Assembly: GCF_001245615.1 (NCBI RefSeq) | Contig: NZ_CWKH01000001.1 | Location: 1,922,001-1,986,000, forward strand | DNA from: Mycolicibacterium neworleansense | GTDB lineage: Bacteria > Actinomycetota > Actinomycetes > Mycobacteriales > Mycobacteriaceae | Direction of reading: 5' to 3' | Length of the DNA stretch: 64,000 bases | Part shown: one piece after another, positions 26,603 to 36,301 of the stretch | How the letters are laid out: the number at the start of each line of letters is the position of its first letter | Position numbering within the stretch: the first letter of the stretch is position 1 | Notes under the pieces: model-generated | What the model saw: only the letters and a program-made list of their open reading frames with translations | The model's database searches: none | What the model was told of the DNA's origin: nothing | Made by a program: the position numbers and the translations under genes

Positions 26603-28360
26603 AGCCTCGGTGAGTGCCGCCGAGATCGCGGTCGCCGCGTCGTCGACGGCGATCTCGCGGTTCTCGCCGGTGAACCGGTTGCGCAACTCCACCACACCGT
26701 CGGAGAATCCGCGCCCGACCACGACGATCCACGGCATGCCCAGCAGCTCGGCGTCCTTGAACTTCACGCCGGGTGAGGCCTTGCGATCGTCGAACAGCAC
26801 CTCGTGGCCGAGCCGGTCCAGAGCGGCGACCAGTTCGGTCGCCCCGGCCCGGGCCGCGTCGTCCTTGTTCGCCACGACCACGTGCACATCAAAGGGTGCG
26901 ACGGCGCTCGGCCAGCGCAGGCCGAGCTCGTCGTGCTGCTGCTCGGCGATCACGGCGACCATGCGGGAGACGCCGATGCCGTAGGAACCCATCGTGAGCC
27001 GCACCGGCTTGCCGTCCTCGCCGAGCACGTCGGCGGTGAAGGCGTCGGCGTATTTGCGGCCCAGCTGGAAGATGTGGCCGATCTCGATGCCACGCGCCGA
27101 GGTCAGCACGCCGGCTCCGTCCGGCGACGGGTCGCCGTCACGGACCTCGGCGGCCTCGATCGTGCCGTCGGGGGTGAAGTCGCGGCCGGCGACCAGGCCG
27201 ACCACGTGCTTGTTGGGCGCGTCGGCACCGGTGATCCAAGCCGTGCCGTCCACCACGCGCGGATCGACGAGGTAGCGAACCTCGTTGTCCAACAAGGCTT
27301 TTGGTCCTACATAGCCCTTGACCAGGAATGGGTTCTTGGCGAAGTCGGCGTCGTCGAGCAGCGCGAACTCGGCAGGCTCCAGCGCGGCACCCAAGCGCTT
27401 CTCATCGACCTCGCGGTCGCCGGGCACGCCGATGGCCAGCAGCTCCCACTCGCCGCCGGGCTCGCGGGTTTTGAGCAGGACGTTCTTCAGCGTGTCGGCG
27501 GCGGTGACCTCACGACCCGAGAACTGCGCCAGATCAGCCGAATTCGCCCAGTCGACCAGCGTGGCGATGGTCGGGGTGTCCGGGGTGTCGTGCACCTGCG
27601 CCTCGGGCTGCCCCTCGATCGGCAGCGGTGCCGGTGCCCGGGTGATCACCGCTTCGACGTTGGCGGCATATCCGGAGTCCAGGCAGCGCACGAAGGTGTC
27701 CTCGCCGATCTCGCTCTCGGCCAGGAACTCCTCCGACGCGCTACCGCCCATCGCTCCGGAGACCGCCGACACGATCACGTAGCGCACACCGAGGCGCCCG
27801 AAGATCTTCTGGTAGGCCTCACGGTGGGCGTGGTAGGCGTTCTTGAGGCCGTCGTCATCCACGTCGAACGAGTACGAGTCCTTCATCACGAACTCGCGGC
27901 CACGCAGAATGCCTGCGCGCGGCCGCGCCTCGTCGCGGTACTTGGTCTGGACCTGGTACAGGATCACCGGGAAGTCCTTGTAGGAGGAGTACTCCCCCTT
28001 GACCGTCAGCGTGAAGATCTCCTCGTGCGTCGGCCCGAGCAGATAGTCGTTGCCGCGCCGGTCCTGCAGCCGGAACAGGGTGTCGCCGTACTCGGTCCAC
28101 CGGTTGGTGGTCTCGTACGCGCCACGCGGCAGCAGCGCGGGCAGCAGGATCTCCTGACCGCCGATCGCGTTCATCTCTTCCCGCACGATGTTCTCGATCC
28201 GGCGCAGGACCCGCAGGCCCAGCGGCAGCCAGCTGTAGATGCCGGGGCCGACCGGACGGACATAACCGGCCCGGATCAGCAGCTTGTGGCTGGGTACCTC
28301 GGCATCAGCGGGGTCGTCGCGCAGGGTTCGCAGGAACAGCTCGGACATGCGGGTGATCAC
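26597..28360 (-). CDS. proS: Prolyl-tRNA synthetase
   Basis: 587 residues, bacterial-type ProRS with the insertion (editing) domain. Class II motifs are clear: [30 protein letters not shown] (motif 1), [25 protein letters not shown] (motif 2) and [17 protein letters not shown] (motif 3). The editing domain spans about 240–390. I use the GTG at 28360 ([12 protein letters not shown], as in M. tuberculosis); TTG 28369 and ATG 28348 are alternatives. Confidence 0.96.
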   Translation of the reverse strand: MITRMSELFLRTLRDDPADAEVPSHKLLIRAGYVRPVGPGIYSWLPLGLRVLRRIENIVREEMNAIGGQEILLPALLPRGAYETTNRWTEYGDTLFRLQDRRGNDYLLGPTHEEIFTLTVKGEYSSYKDFPVILYQVQTKYRDEARPRAGILRGREFVMKDSYSFDVDDDGLKNAYHAHREAYQKIFGRLGVRYVIVSAVSGAMGGSASEEFLAESEIGEDTFVRCLDSGYAANVEAVITRAPAPLPIEGQPEAQVHDTPDTPTIATLVDWANSADLAQFSGREVTAADTLKNVLLKTREPGGEWELLAIGVPGDREVDEKRLGAALEPAEFALLDDADFAKNPFLVKGYVGPKALLDNEVRYLVDPRVVDGTAWITGADAPNKHVVGLVAGRDFTPDGTIEAAEVRDGDPSPDGAGVLTSARGIEIGHIFQLGRKYADAFTADVLGEDGKPVRLTMGSYGIGVSRMVAVIAEQQHDELGLRWPSAVAPFDVHVVVANKDDAARAGATELVAALDRLGHEVLFDDRKASPGVKFKDAELLGMPWIVVVGRGFSDGVVELRNRFTGENREIAVDDAATAISAALTEAR

Positions 28361-28384
28361 AGGCGACAACCTTAAGGCGTGTCG

Positions 28385-29047
28385 TCAGTCACGGCCCTGC
28401 CAGGTACAGATGCAGGCCTCGTTGCCCTCCGCGTCGGCCAGGACCCAGAACCGCGGTGCCACGCGGTCACTGACCAACCTGCCGCCGGCGGCCAGGGCCG
28501 CATCGACGCGGGCCTGCGCCGCGTCGTGGATGACGTCGATGTCGAGGTGGATCCGATTGCGCTGGGGGCGAGGCGCATCCATCTGCTGAAACCAGATGGC
28601 CGGGCCACGGCCGAAAGGATCGACCAGACCCGCGTCGAGGTCGACGTTCCCCGGTTCGTCGACGTAGCCCGTGACCGCCTTCCAGAACGGTCGGATGGCG
28701 CCGATGTCGAGCGCGTCGATCGCGATCTCGATCGCCTGGACGGCCACGGGCCCGGTGGTGAGTTCGAAGCCGTGGGCCGCCAAGGCCTGTGACAGCTCAC
28801 CGGCCAGTTCCAGATCGCGTTCGGTCACCGCGTGGGCGTGGTGGGTGCGCAGCCGCAGCACGGCCCGGTCGGACCGGATGTCGATCGAAAGATGCCCCGG
28901 TGCATCAGAACCGGCCGCGCGCACTGCGTGAGCGGCCGCTGCGGCCGCGTCGGCCATCGACGGCACGAGCACCTCGGTGTAGACAGCACCGAGCACCAGG
29001 CGCCAGCCCAGCGGGCCGACGGCCTCGGAGATCTCGCGGCGGTTCAT
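28385..29047 (-). CDS. Pterin-carbinolamine dehydratase-like / glyoxalase (VOC) fusion protein
   Basis: 220 residues. The first ~100 resemble a 4a-hydroxytetrahydrobiopterin dehydratase (PCD) domain (LRLRTHHAHAVTERDLELAGELSQAL), but the catalytic His-His-Pro motif is absent; the equivalent region reads PGHLSI. The C-terminal ~110 residues form a Glyoxalase_6-type VOC domain (IEIAIDALDI...FWKAVTGY...RIHLDIDV...WVLADAEGNEACIC). The start is the ATG 5 nt after AGGGTGA; an in-frame GTG at 29056 is an alternative. The reaction is unknown. The fusion and the lost catalytic motif suggest a binding or scaffold role for the first domain. Confidence 0.72.
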   Translation of the reverse strand: MNRREISEAVGPLGWRLVLGAVYTEVLVPSMADAAAAAAHAVRAAGSDAPGHLSIDIRSDRAVLRLRTHHAHAVTERDLELAGELSQALAAHGFELTTGPVAVQAIEIAIDALDIGAIRPFWKAVTGYVDEPGNVDLDAGLVDPFGRGPAIWFQQMDAPRPQRNRIHLDIDVIHDAAQARVDAALAAGGRLVSDRVAPRFWVLADAEGNEACICTWQGRD

Positions 29048-29068
29048 CGGCGTCACCCTGACGTGGTG

Positions 29069-30589
29069 TCAGTCGAGCTCGAGCTCTCCGGAATCGATGG
29101 CGTCCTTGACCTCTTGGGCATGTGCCACCTGTTCGGAGGTGTAGCCGATGAACAATGCCGCAATGCCGACCAGGACCGCGACCGCGGCCACCCAGAGCAA
29201 TCCGTAGGTGTATCCCGCATCGAGGGCGGCAAGCTGCGGACCGTTCATGTCCTTGACCGGGCCGGTGATCCCGCCCAGATAGAGCGTGCGCGAGGTGATG
29301 ACGGCCTGGATGATCGCCAGCACCAGCGGACCGCCGAGGTTCTGCAGCATCAGGGCGATGGCCGAGGCCGGGCCGATGCGGTCGAAGCCGACCCCGGCGA
29401 TCGCCGCCAGCGTCAGCGGCACCACGATCATGCCGATGCCGATGCCGCCGATCGTGATGGGTAGCACCAGGTTCGGGAAGTAAGGAATGCCGGCATGCAG
29501 TGTCGAGCCGTAGAGCATCGCACCGAGCACCAGGACACCGCCCGCGATGACCACGATCCGGGGCTGGAAGAACCGGACGATCTGGGACGACGCGCCCAGG
29601 CCGATGCCCATACCGATCACGAACGGGATGAAGCCGATGCCGGCGTGAAGGGCGCTGTAGCCGAGGATGTCCTGGACGTACAGGCCGATCAGCACGGTCA
29701 AGGTGAACAGCACGCCGCCGGCTAGGAAGATCGCCGCGAACGTGGCGACGCGGTTGCGCTCGTGGAACAGGTCGAATGGCACCACCGGGTTCTCGGCGCT
29801 GCGTTCGGCGATGAGGAACGCGATGCCGCAGACGGCGGCGACCGCACCGGAGCCCAGCGTGACCGGGGCCAGCCAGCCGCTCTCGGGGCCCTGGGTGAAG
29901 GCGAACACCGCGGCCGTGCAGGCCAGGGTCGCCAGCAGGGCGCCTGCGGCGTCGAGCTTCATCCGCTCGCGGTTGGTCTCACGCAAGGCGGTGCGGGCCA
30001 GGTAGAGCATCACCAGGCCGATGGGCACGTTGACCAGGAACGCCAGCCGCCAGGACACCTCGGTGAGCGCACCGCCGACCACCAGGCCCATCACCGAGCC
30101 GATGGCAGTCATGGCGCCGAACACGGCGGTGGCCAGGTTGCGCGCCGGGCCCTTGGGGAAGGTGGTCGCGACCAGCGCGAGTCCCGTGGGCGAGGCGATG
30201 GCCGCACCGACACCCTGCAGCAGCCGGGCGATCACCAGGGTCGCCTCGTTCCAGGCGATGCCGCACAGGATCGAGGCGATGGTGAACAACGCGACGCCGA
30301 CGATGAAGGTGCGTTTGCGACCGATGGTGTCGCCGAGTCGTCCGCCGAGCAGCATCAGGCCGCCGAAGGTGAGGACGTAGGCGGTGATGACCCAGCTACG
30401 TCCGGCGTCGGACAGGCCGAGCTCGTCCTGGATCCGCGGCAACGCGACGATCGCGACCGTGCTGTCCATGGTGGCCAGCAGTTGCATACCGCCGATCGCG
30501 ATGACCGCGGAAAGGAAGCCCCAGGACGGGAACCAGGACGGGAGGCGGGCGGCGAGGCCCTCGCGCTCGGCGTCGTTGAGTGCCGTCAT
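29069..30589 (-). CDS. efpA: MFS drug efflux transporter EfpA (14 TM, QacA/DHA2 type)
   Basis: 506 residues with about 14 hydrophobic segments. Motif A is present as GGRLGDTIGRKRT, antiporter motif C as GLVVGGALTE. The N-terminal segment WGFLSAVIAIGGMQLLATMDSTVAIVALP is typical of EfpA, a mycobacterial inner-membrane efflux pump linked to isoniazid and multidrug tolerance. It begins alone, 33 bp from cysG, on the same strand. A TAAGGT lies 8 nt before the ATG and could be its -10. Confidence 0.94.
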   Translation of the reverse strand: MTALNDAEREGLAARLPSWFPSWGFLSAVIAIGGMQLLATMDSTVAIVALPRIQDELGLSDAGRSWVITAYVLTFGGLMLLGGRLGDTIGRKRTFIVGVALFTIASILCGIAWNEATLVIARLLQGVGAAIASPTGLALVATTFPKGPARNLATAVFGAMTAIGSVMGLVVGGALTEVSWRLAFLVNVPIGLVMLYLARTALRETNRERMKLDAAGALLATLACTAAVFAFTQGPESGWLAPVTLGSGAVAAVCGIAFLIAERSAENPVVPFDLFHERNRVATFAAIFLAGGVLFTLTVLIGLYVQDILGYSALHAGIGFIPFVIGMGIGLGASSQIVRFFQPRIVVIAGGVLVLGAMLYGSTLHAGIPYFPNLVLPITIGGIGIGMIVVPLTLAAIAGVGFDRIGPASAIALMLQNLGGPLVLAIIQAVITSRTLYLGGITGPVKDMNGPQLAALDAGYTYGLLWVAAVAVLVGIAALFIGYTSEQVAHAQEVKDAIDSGELELD

Positions 30590-30622
30590 ACCGGGTCACC
30601 TTACCGGAATCTTAAGAATCCT

Positions 30623-31840
30623 TTAACCGGCGAAGGCTGCCACCGGTCCGATCACGATGATCGCCGGAGGTCGAATGCCGTCCGCCCGGATCCGCTCGGG
30701 CGCGTCGGCGAGGGTGGCCCGCAGGGTGCGCTGCGCGACAGTCGTCCCGTGTTGCACCACAAGGACAGGCGTATCCGCAGGTCGGCCGCCATCCAGCAGC
30801 GCCTTGGTGAACAGCTCGATGCGTTCGACGGCCATCAGCAGCACGATCGTGCCGGTCAACGCCGCCAGCGCATTCCAATTGACTAACGATTCGGGATGCC
30901 CAGGCGCAACATGGCCGCTGACCACCACGAACTCATGCGTCATGCCCCGGTGGGTGACCGGTACGCCGGCCAGCGCGGGCACCGATATGGCACTGGTCAC
31001 ACCTGGGACGACGGTGACGGGAATGCCGGCTTCCGTGCATGCCAGGACTTCTTCGTAACCGCGGGCGAAGACGAACGGATCCCCGCCTTTGAGGCGGACG
31101 ACGAACTTGCCGGCGCGGGCCCGGTCCACCAGGACCTGGTTGATCGCCTCCTGCGCCATCGCCCGTCCGTACGGGATCTTGGCCGCGTCGATCACCTCGA
31201 CGTGGGGGCCGAGTTCGGCCAGCAGCTCCTGGGGAGCGAGCCGGTCGGCCACGACGACGTCGGCACGGGCCAGCAGGTGTCGTCCGCGCACCGTGATCAG
31301 CTCGGGATCGCCAGGGCCGCCGCCGACCAGCGCCACGCCCTTGGGCGCCTCCCCCGGCTGATCGCCGGACTCGGCGGTGAGCAGGCCGCGCTGCAGCGCC
31401 TCGTGGATCGCGGTGCGCAGGGCCGCCGAGCGACGGTGCTCGCCGCCGGCCAGGACGCCCACGGAAAGGCCGTCGGATTCGAAGGTCGCCGGGGTCACCG
31501 CCGATCCCTCGCGCGCCACGTCGGCCCGCACGCAGAAGATGCGCCGCTCGTCGGCTTCGGCGGCGATGGCGGCATTGACCTCGGAATCATCGGTGGCCGC
31601 GAGCACATACCAGGCACCGTCGAGATCCCCGGCGCGGAAGTCACGCAGCTGCAGGGTGATACCCGGTTCGTCGTGCGACAGCGCCTCCACCGCGGGGCTG
31701 GCCGCCCGGGCGATCACGTGTACGTCGGCGCCATGGGCGATCAGCAGGGGCAGCCGGCGTTGCGCGACGGTTCCACCGCCGACAACGACGACCTTCTTGC
31801 CCGACAGGCGCAGGCCGACGAGGTAGGCATTCTCGGTCAC
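30623..31840 (-). CDS. cysG: Siroheme synthase: precorrin-2 dehydrogenase domain + uroporphyrinogen-III C-methyltransferase
   Basis: 405 residues. The N-terminal NAD-binding domain (about 1–150; VVVVGGGTVAQRRLPLLIAHGADVHVIA) corresponds to CysG/Met8 dehydrogenase–ferrochelatase. The C-terminal tetrapyrrole methylase domain (about 165–400) carries LVGGGPGDPELITVRG and RLKGGDPFVFARG, the SUMT signatures. The protein makes precorrin-2, sirohydrochlorin and siroheme from uroporphyrinogen III. The ATG overlaps the cobB stop by 4 bp, so the gene sits in the cobalamin operon and may supply precorrin-2 for B12 too. Confidence 0.94.
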   Translation of the reverse strand: MTENAYLVGLRLSGKKVVVVGGGTVAQRRLPLLIAHGADVHVIARAASPAVEALSHDEPGITLQLRDFRAGDLDGAWYVLAATDDSEVNAAIAAEADERRIFCVRADVAREGSAVTPATFESDGLSVGVLAGGEHRRSAALRTAIHEALQRGLLTAESGDQPGEAPKGVALVGGGPGDPELITVRGRHLLARADVVVADRLAPQELLAELGPHVEVIDAAKIPYGRAMAQEAINQVLVDRARAGKFVVRLKGGDPFVFARGYEEVLACTEAGIPVTVVPGVTSAISVPALAGVPVTHRGMTHEFVVVSGHVAPGHPESLVNWNALAALTGTIVLLMAVERIELFTKALLDGGRPADTPVLVVQHGTTVAQRTLRATLADAPERIRADGIRPPAIIVIGPVAAFAG

Positions 31841-33201
31841 CCGCCGAGCTTAGTGGTTGCTGCTGTCGCCACGAACCGGGTGATGGCCTCCGGATGCGCC
31901 GCGGGGTGGGTGTGCAGGTATCCGGCGTGCACACCACGGCGCACCGCGCCGTCGCGCCGAGCCGTCTGGCCGGGTCCGGCGAACACCCAGGCCGGCGATA
32001 GGTCGTCGACGAATTCCACTGCGGTCCGGTGGAATTCGTGTCCGGTGACGCGGTCACCGGCCCCGTGCAGGCAGGAGTCGACTACCGCGACCGCGTCGCG
32101 GTAACCCAGGGTGAGCCGCTCGGTGAACCGTGCCGAGCCGGCCAGCACGCCGCACATCGGTACGCCGTCGAGGTCGTCGACCAGATAGGTCAGGCCGGCA
32201 CATTCGGCGTGCACCGGTGCCCCGCGCCCGACCAGGTCTCTGATCTGCTGCCGGACAAGATCGTTGGCCGACAGTTCGGCGGTGAACTGTTCGGGGAACC
32301 CGCCTGGCAGCACCAGTGCGTCCGTGCCGGCGGGCAGTGGTTCGGTCAGCGGATCGAACTCGGCGACCTGCGCCCCGGCCCCGCGCAGCAGTTCGGCGTG
32401 CTCGGCATAGCTGAAGCTGAACGCCTTACCCGCGGCCAGGGCCACCGTGACGTTGGTCACCGACTCGGCCACGGGGCTCCACGGCTCGGCGGTCACGTGG
32501 GCAGCGGATGCGGCGACGACGGCCGCCAGATCCACGTGCCGGGCCACCAGGGCGGTCATGGCGGCCACCGCGTCGCGCGCCTGACGACCGTGTTCGACAG
32601 CCGTGATGAGGCCGAGATGCCTTGAGGGCACCGATAATTCGTCGGCCCGCGGAATCGCACCGAGCACCGTCACACCGGCGTGCTCACAGGCCTGACGCAA
32701 CACCGCCTCGTGCCGCTCGGAGCCGACCCGGTTGAGAATCACCCCGGCGATCCGCACCGCCGGGTCGAACGTGACGAAGCCGTGCAGCAGTGCGGCGATG
32801 CTGTGGCTCTGCCCGCGGGCATCGACCACCAGCACCACGGGCGCCCCAAGCAGGCCGGCGACCTGAGCCGCCGAACCGCGGGGGATGCCGGTCATCTGCC
32901 CCTCGATGCGACCGTCGAACAGGCCCATGACGCCCTCGACGACCGCGATGTCGGCGCCGGTACAGCCGTGCCGGTACAGCGGGCCGATCAGGTCCTCTCC
33001 GACGAGCACCGGGTCCAGGTTGCGGCCCGGACGGCCGGCGGCCAGGGCGTGATAGCCGGGGTCGATGAAGTCCGGACCGACCTTGAACGGCGCCACCGCA
33101 TGTCCGGCCTGGCGCAGCGCGCCGACCAAACCGGTTGCCACGGTGGTTTTCCCGCTACCCGATGCCGGTGCGGCGATAACCACCGCGCCGGTGGTGGTCA
33201 C
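31837..33201 (-). CDS. cobB: Cobyrinic acid a,c-diamide synthase
   Basis: 454 residues. An N-terminal P-loop dethiobiotin-synthetase-like domain (VIAAPASGSGKTTVATGL) and a C-terminal class I glutamine amidotransferase domain with the cysteine in APVHAECAGLTYLVD. It amidates two side chains of (hydrogeno)byrinic or cobyrinic acid. It lies between cobO and cysG. The 91-bp gap upstream holds one copy of a dispersed repeat. Confidence 0.95.
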   Translation of the reverse strand: MTTTGAVVIAAPASGSGKTTVATGLVGALRQAGHAVAPFKVGPDFIDPGYHALAAGRPGRNLDPVLVGEDLIGPLYRHGCTGADIAVVEGVMGLFDGRIEGQMTGIPRGSAAQVAGLLGAPVVLVVDARGQSHSIAALLHGFVTFDPAVRIAGVILNRVGSERHEAVLRQACEHAGVTVLGAIPRADELSVPSRHLGLITAVEHGRQARDAVAAMTALVARHVDLAAVVAASAAHVTAEPWSPVAESVTNVTVALAAGKAFSFSYAEHAELLRGAGAQVAEFDPLTEPLPAGTDALVLPGGFPEQFTAELSANDLVRQQIRDLVGRGAPVHAECAGLTYLVDDLDGVPMCGVLAGSARFTERLTLGYRDAVAVVDSCLHGAGDRVTGHEFHRTAVEFVDDLSPAWVFAGPGQTARRDGAVRRGVHAGYLHTHPAAHPEAITRFVATAATTKLGG

Positions 33202-33208
33202 CTCAGCA

Positions 33209-33244
33209 CCGCGAGCGTGCGTGTCTGCTGCCCGCCACGCCGCG
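33209..33244. repeat. Dispersed intergenic repeat, copy B
   Basis: Reverse complement of copy A (16191–16226) with 32 of 36 positions identical, located between cobB and cobO. No ORF covers it. Its orientation relative to the flanking genes differs from copy A. Confidence 0.6.
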
Positions 33245-33292
33245 AAACGGCAGCACTATGCGCCCACTCAGCGTCCACGAGCGTGCCGAGAG

Positions 33293-33907
33293 TCACCACT
33301 CGATGCCCTTCTGGCCTTTGCGGCCGGCATCCATCGGGTGCTTGACCTTGGTCATCTCCGTCACCAGGTCCGCGGCATCGATCAAGCCCTGCGGGGCATC
33401 GCGTCCGGTGATCACCACATGTTGGGTGCCGGGCCGGTTGGCCAGCACCTCGATCACCTCGTCGACATCGACCCAGCCCCACTTGAGCGGATAGGTGAAC
33501 TCGTCGAGCACGTAGAAATCGTGGCGTTCGTCGGCCAGCCGGCGTTTGATCTCGGCCCAGCCGTCGGCGGCGGCCGCCGCATGATCGACGTCGGTACCGT
33601 GCTTACGCGTCCAGGACCAACCCGAGCCCATCTTGTGCCACTCGACGGGACCGCCGGCACCGTGTTCGTCGTGCAGCCGGCCGAGCTGCCCGAACACGGC
33701 CTCCTCCCCCACCTTCCACTTCGCACTCTTGACGAACTGGAACACCGCCACCGAGAACCCCTGGTTCCACGCCCGCAATGCCATTCCGAAGGCCGCGGTC
33801 GACTTGCCCTTCCCGGCTCCGGTGTGCACGGCCAGCAGCGGCGCGTTGCGCCGGGCCTTGGTGGTCAGGCCGTCGTCGGGGACGGTCAGCGGTTGTCCCT
33901 GTGGCAT
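33293..33907 (-). CDS. cobO: Cob(I)yrinic acid a,c-diamide adenosyltransferase
   Basis: 204 residues. A P-loop (VHTGAGKGKSTAAFGMALRA), then WKVGEEAVFGQLGRL, the adenine-site TRKHGTDVDHAAAA, and DEFTYPLKWGWVDVDEVIEVLANRPGTQHVVITGRDA are typical of the CobA/CobO/BtuR family. It adenosylates the cobalt of the corrinoid. It is 33 bp downstream of the Mg-chelatase-like gene and 91 bp before cobB. Confidence 0.96.
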   Translation of the reverse strand: MPQGQPLTVPDDGLTTKARRNAPLLAVHTGAGKGKSTAAFGMALRAWNQGFSVAVFQFVKSAKWKVGEEAVFGQLGRLHDEHGAGGPVEWHKMGSGWSWTRKHGTDVDHAAAAADGWAEIKRRLADERHDFYVLDEFTYPLKWGWVDVDEVIEVLANRPGTQHVVITGRDAPQGLIDAADLVTEMTKVKHPMDAGRKGQKGIEW

Positions 33908-33940
33908 GGTCGGTCCTTCCTGCGCGGGGTCTCGGGCCGG

Positions 33941-35815
33941 TCAGGCGGCCGTCTGGTGCTGGACGAGCCGGGTCAGCTCGGCCGCGCGCAATTGTTCGAG
34001 CCGCACTGCCGGCGCACCCAGCTGTTCGGCCAGTTGACCGGCCAAACCCAGTCGCACAAAAGATGTTTCACAGTCCACCACCACGGCGGCGGCCCCCTCG
34101 GCCACCAACGCGGCCGCGGCTTGCCTGGTGCGGCCCAACGGATCCGGGCCTCCGGTGGCGCGGCCGTCGGTGAGCACCACCACCAGGGTGCGCCGGGCCC
34201 GGTCGCGGGCCTTCTCGCGGATCACGAGATCGCGAGCGGCCATCAGGCCCTGCGCCAGCGGAGTTTTGCCCCCGGTGTCGAACCGGGCCAGCCGGCGACC
34301 GGCGATGTGCACCGAGGTGGTGGGCGGGAGCAGCACCTGGGCGTCGTCGCGGCGGAAGGTGATCACGGCGACCTTGTCACGGCGCTGGTAGGCGTCGCGC
34401 AGCAGCGACAGCGTCGCGCCGGTGACGGCCGACATCCGGTCGCGGGCGGCCATCGACCCGGAGGCGTCGACGACGAAGATCACCAGATTGCCTTCGCGGC
34501 CCTCACGTACCGCGCGCCGGATGTCTTCGGGGCGAGGCCGGGGCAGGCCCGCACCCTGTTGACGGCCCGCGGCGGCGAGCAGGGTGGCGAACATGTGCAG
34601 CCCGTGCCCGCTGCCGGGTTCCGCGGTGGCCCCGATCGGCGTGCCGGTGCGGTTGCGGGCCCGCGAACGGCGACCGGGGGCACCCTCACCGACCCCGGGC
34701 ACCACCAATGCCCTGGTCCGGAACACCGCCGACGGCGGAGCGCTCGGTCGGGTGCTGGACTGCTTCGAATTTCCCTGCGGCACTGTGCTTTCCGAACCGG
34801 TATCGGCTCCACCACCGGGAGGGTCGAAATCAGGGTCGAAATCCGGGTCTGGTGGCTCGGTGTCCTGCCCCGGCTGCGCGGCGGACTCCCCCGCCTGCTG
34901 CATGGCCTCCTCGAGGCGGTCGGGGTCCAGCCCAGGATCGTCGAACGGATCGCGCCGGCGCCGGTGCGGCAGTGCCAGTTCGGCGGCCACCCGGATGTCC
35001 TCTTCGGTGACCGTGGCGGCGCCGCGCCAGGCCGCATGAGCAACGGCGGTGCGCGCGACCACGAGGTCGGCACGCATCCCGTCGACGTCGAACGCCGCGC
35101 ACAGTGCGGCGATCCGGCGCAGTTCGGTGTCGGGCAGCACCACCGAGCCGATCGCGGCCCGGGCCGCGGCGATGCGACCTGCCAACTCGGCGTCGGCATC
35201 CGCATACCGATCGGTGAAAGCCCGCGGGTCCGCCTCGAACGCCATCCTGGCCCGGATCACCTCGACGCGTACATCGACGTCACGTGAGGCGGCCACATCC
35301 ACGGTCAGCCCGAATCGGTCCAGCAGCTGGGGACGCAGCTCGCCTTCCTCGGGGTTCATCGTGCCGATCAGCACGAACCGGGATTCGTGCGAATGCGAAA
35401 TACCTTCGCGCTCAACATGTACCCGGCCCATCGCAGCGGCATCGAGCAGCACGTCGACCAGATGGTCGTGCAGCAGGTTGACCTCGTCGACGTAGAGAAC
35501 TCCGCCATGGGCGCGGGCCAGCAGGCCCGGCGAGAAGGCGTGCTCACCGTCGCGCAGCACCTTCTGCAGGTCCAGCGAGCCGACCACCCGGTCCTCGGTG
35601 GCACCGATGGGCAGCTCGACCAGGCGAGCGTCGTCGTCGACCGCCGACAACACCGCGGCCAGGCCGCGTACCGCGGTGGATTTCGCGGTTCCCTTCTCGC
35701 CGCGGATCAGCACGCCGCCGATCTCCGGATGCACCGCGCACAACAGCAGGGCCAGCCGCAGCCGGTCCTGCCCCACCAGTGCGCTGAAGGGATAGGTATG
35801 GGTCTCGACGGTCAT
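33941..35815 (-). CDS. Magnesium-chelatase-like AAA/VWA protein (ChlI–ChlD fusion), putative cobaltochelatase subunit
   Basis: 624 residues. The AAA+ module (about 5–330) has Walker [16 protein letters not shown], Walker [11 protein letters not shown] and the [18 protein letters not shown] arginine-finger region. A Pro/Asp-rich linker with repeated DFDP units follows. The C-terminal VWA domain has an intact MIDAS (VDASGSMAA, ...DTGGKTPL..., [11 protein letters not shown]). Actinobacteria lack chlorophyll synthesis; such fused I–D proteins next to cob genes are thought to partner CobN for cobalt insertion. Equivalent to Rv2850c. The ATG shares one base with the stop codon of the upstream GNAT gene (TGATG). 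Confidence 0.9.
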   Translation of the reverse strand: MTVETHTYPFSALVGQDRLRLALLLCAVHPEIGGVLIRGEKGTAKSTAVRGLAAVLSAVDDDARLVELPIGATEDRVVGSLDLQKVLRDGEHAFSPGLLARAHGGVLYVDEVNLLHDHLVDVLLDAAAMGRVHVEREGISHSHESRFVLIGTMNPEEGELRPQLLDRFGLTVDVAASRDVDVRVEVIRARMAFEADPRAFTDRYADADAELAGRIAAARAAIGSVVLPDTELRRIAALCAAFDVDGMRADLVVARTAVAHAAWRGAATVTEEDIRVAAELALPHRRRRDPFDDPGLDPDRLEEAMQQAGESAAQPGQDTEPPDPDFDPDFDPPGGGADTGSESTVPQGNSKQSSTRPSAPPSAVFRTRALVVPGVGEGAPGRRSRARNRTGTPIGATAEPGSGHGLHMFATLLAAAGRQQGAGLPRPRPEDIRRAVREGREGNLVIFVVDASGSMAARDRMSAVTGATLSLLRDAYQRRDKVAVITFRRDDAQVLLPPTTSVHIAGRRLARFDTGGKTPLAQGLMAARDLVIREKARDRARRTLVVVLTDGRATGGPDPLGRTRQAAAALVAEGAAAVVVDCETSFVRLGLAGQLAEQLGAPAVRLEQLRAAELTRLVQHQTAA

Positions 35816-36288
35816 CAAACTCGCTCTCGCGTTACATCGGCCCCGGGGCGCACCATCGGCACATGCGGGATGCCGTCGTCGAGGAATTCGTCGCCGTCGC
35901 GGACGAATCCGTGCCGGCCGTACATGTCGACCAGGTAGGTCTGAGCATTGATGTGGCACGGATAGTCGCCGACCTCGGCCAGGGCCGCCTGCATGAGCCG
36001 GGCGGTGTGCCCGCGGCCCCGGTCAGTGCGCTTGGTGCACACCCTGCCGATCCGGAACGCCTTCTCGCCGCCGGGATGCTCCTCCATCAGGCGCAGCGTC
36101 GAAATGACTTCCCCGTCAGGGCTTTCCAGCCAGAAATGGCGGGTCTCGGCGAGCAGATCGCGGCCGTCGAGCTCCGGGTACGGAGTTGCCTGTTCCACCA
36201 CGAACACCTCGACACGAAGCTTGAGCAGCTCGTAAAGCGTTGGTACGTCGAGGTCCTTGGCCCAGCTGCGGCGTAGTGCGACCGTCAT
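35815..36288 (-). CDS. GNAT-family N-acetyltransferase (ElaA-like)
   Basis: 157 residues. The acetyl-CoA-binding signature is [25 protein letters not shown], preceded by beta strands ([22 protein letters not shown]). The N-terminus [29 protein letters not shown] matches the ElaA-type branch, whose substrate is unknown. It is transcribed with the Mg-chelatase gene and starts 13 bp after mqo. Confidence 0.88.
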   Translation of the reverse strand: MTVALRRSWAKDLDVPTLYELLKLRVEVFVVEQATPYPELDGRDLLAETRHFWLESPDGEVISTLRLMEEHPGGEKAFRIGRVCTKRTDRGRGHTARLMQAALAEVGDYPCHINAQTYLVDMYGRHGFVRDGDEFLDDGIPHVPMVRPGADVTRERV

Positions 36289-36301
36289 CCGCCCGCCTCG
36301 G

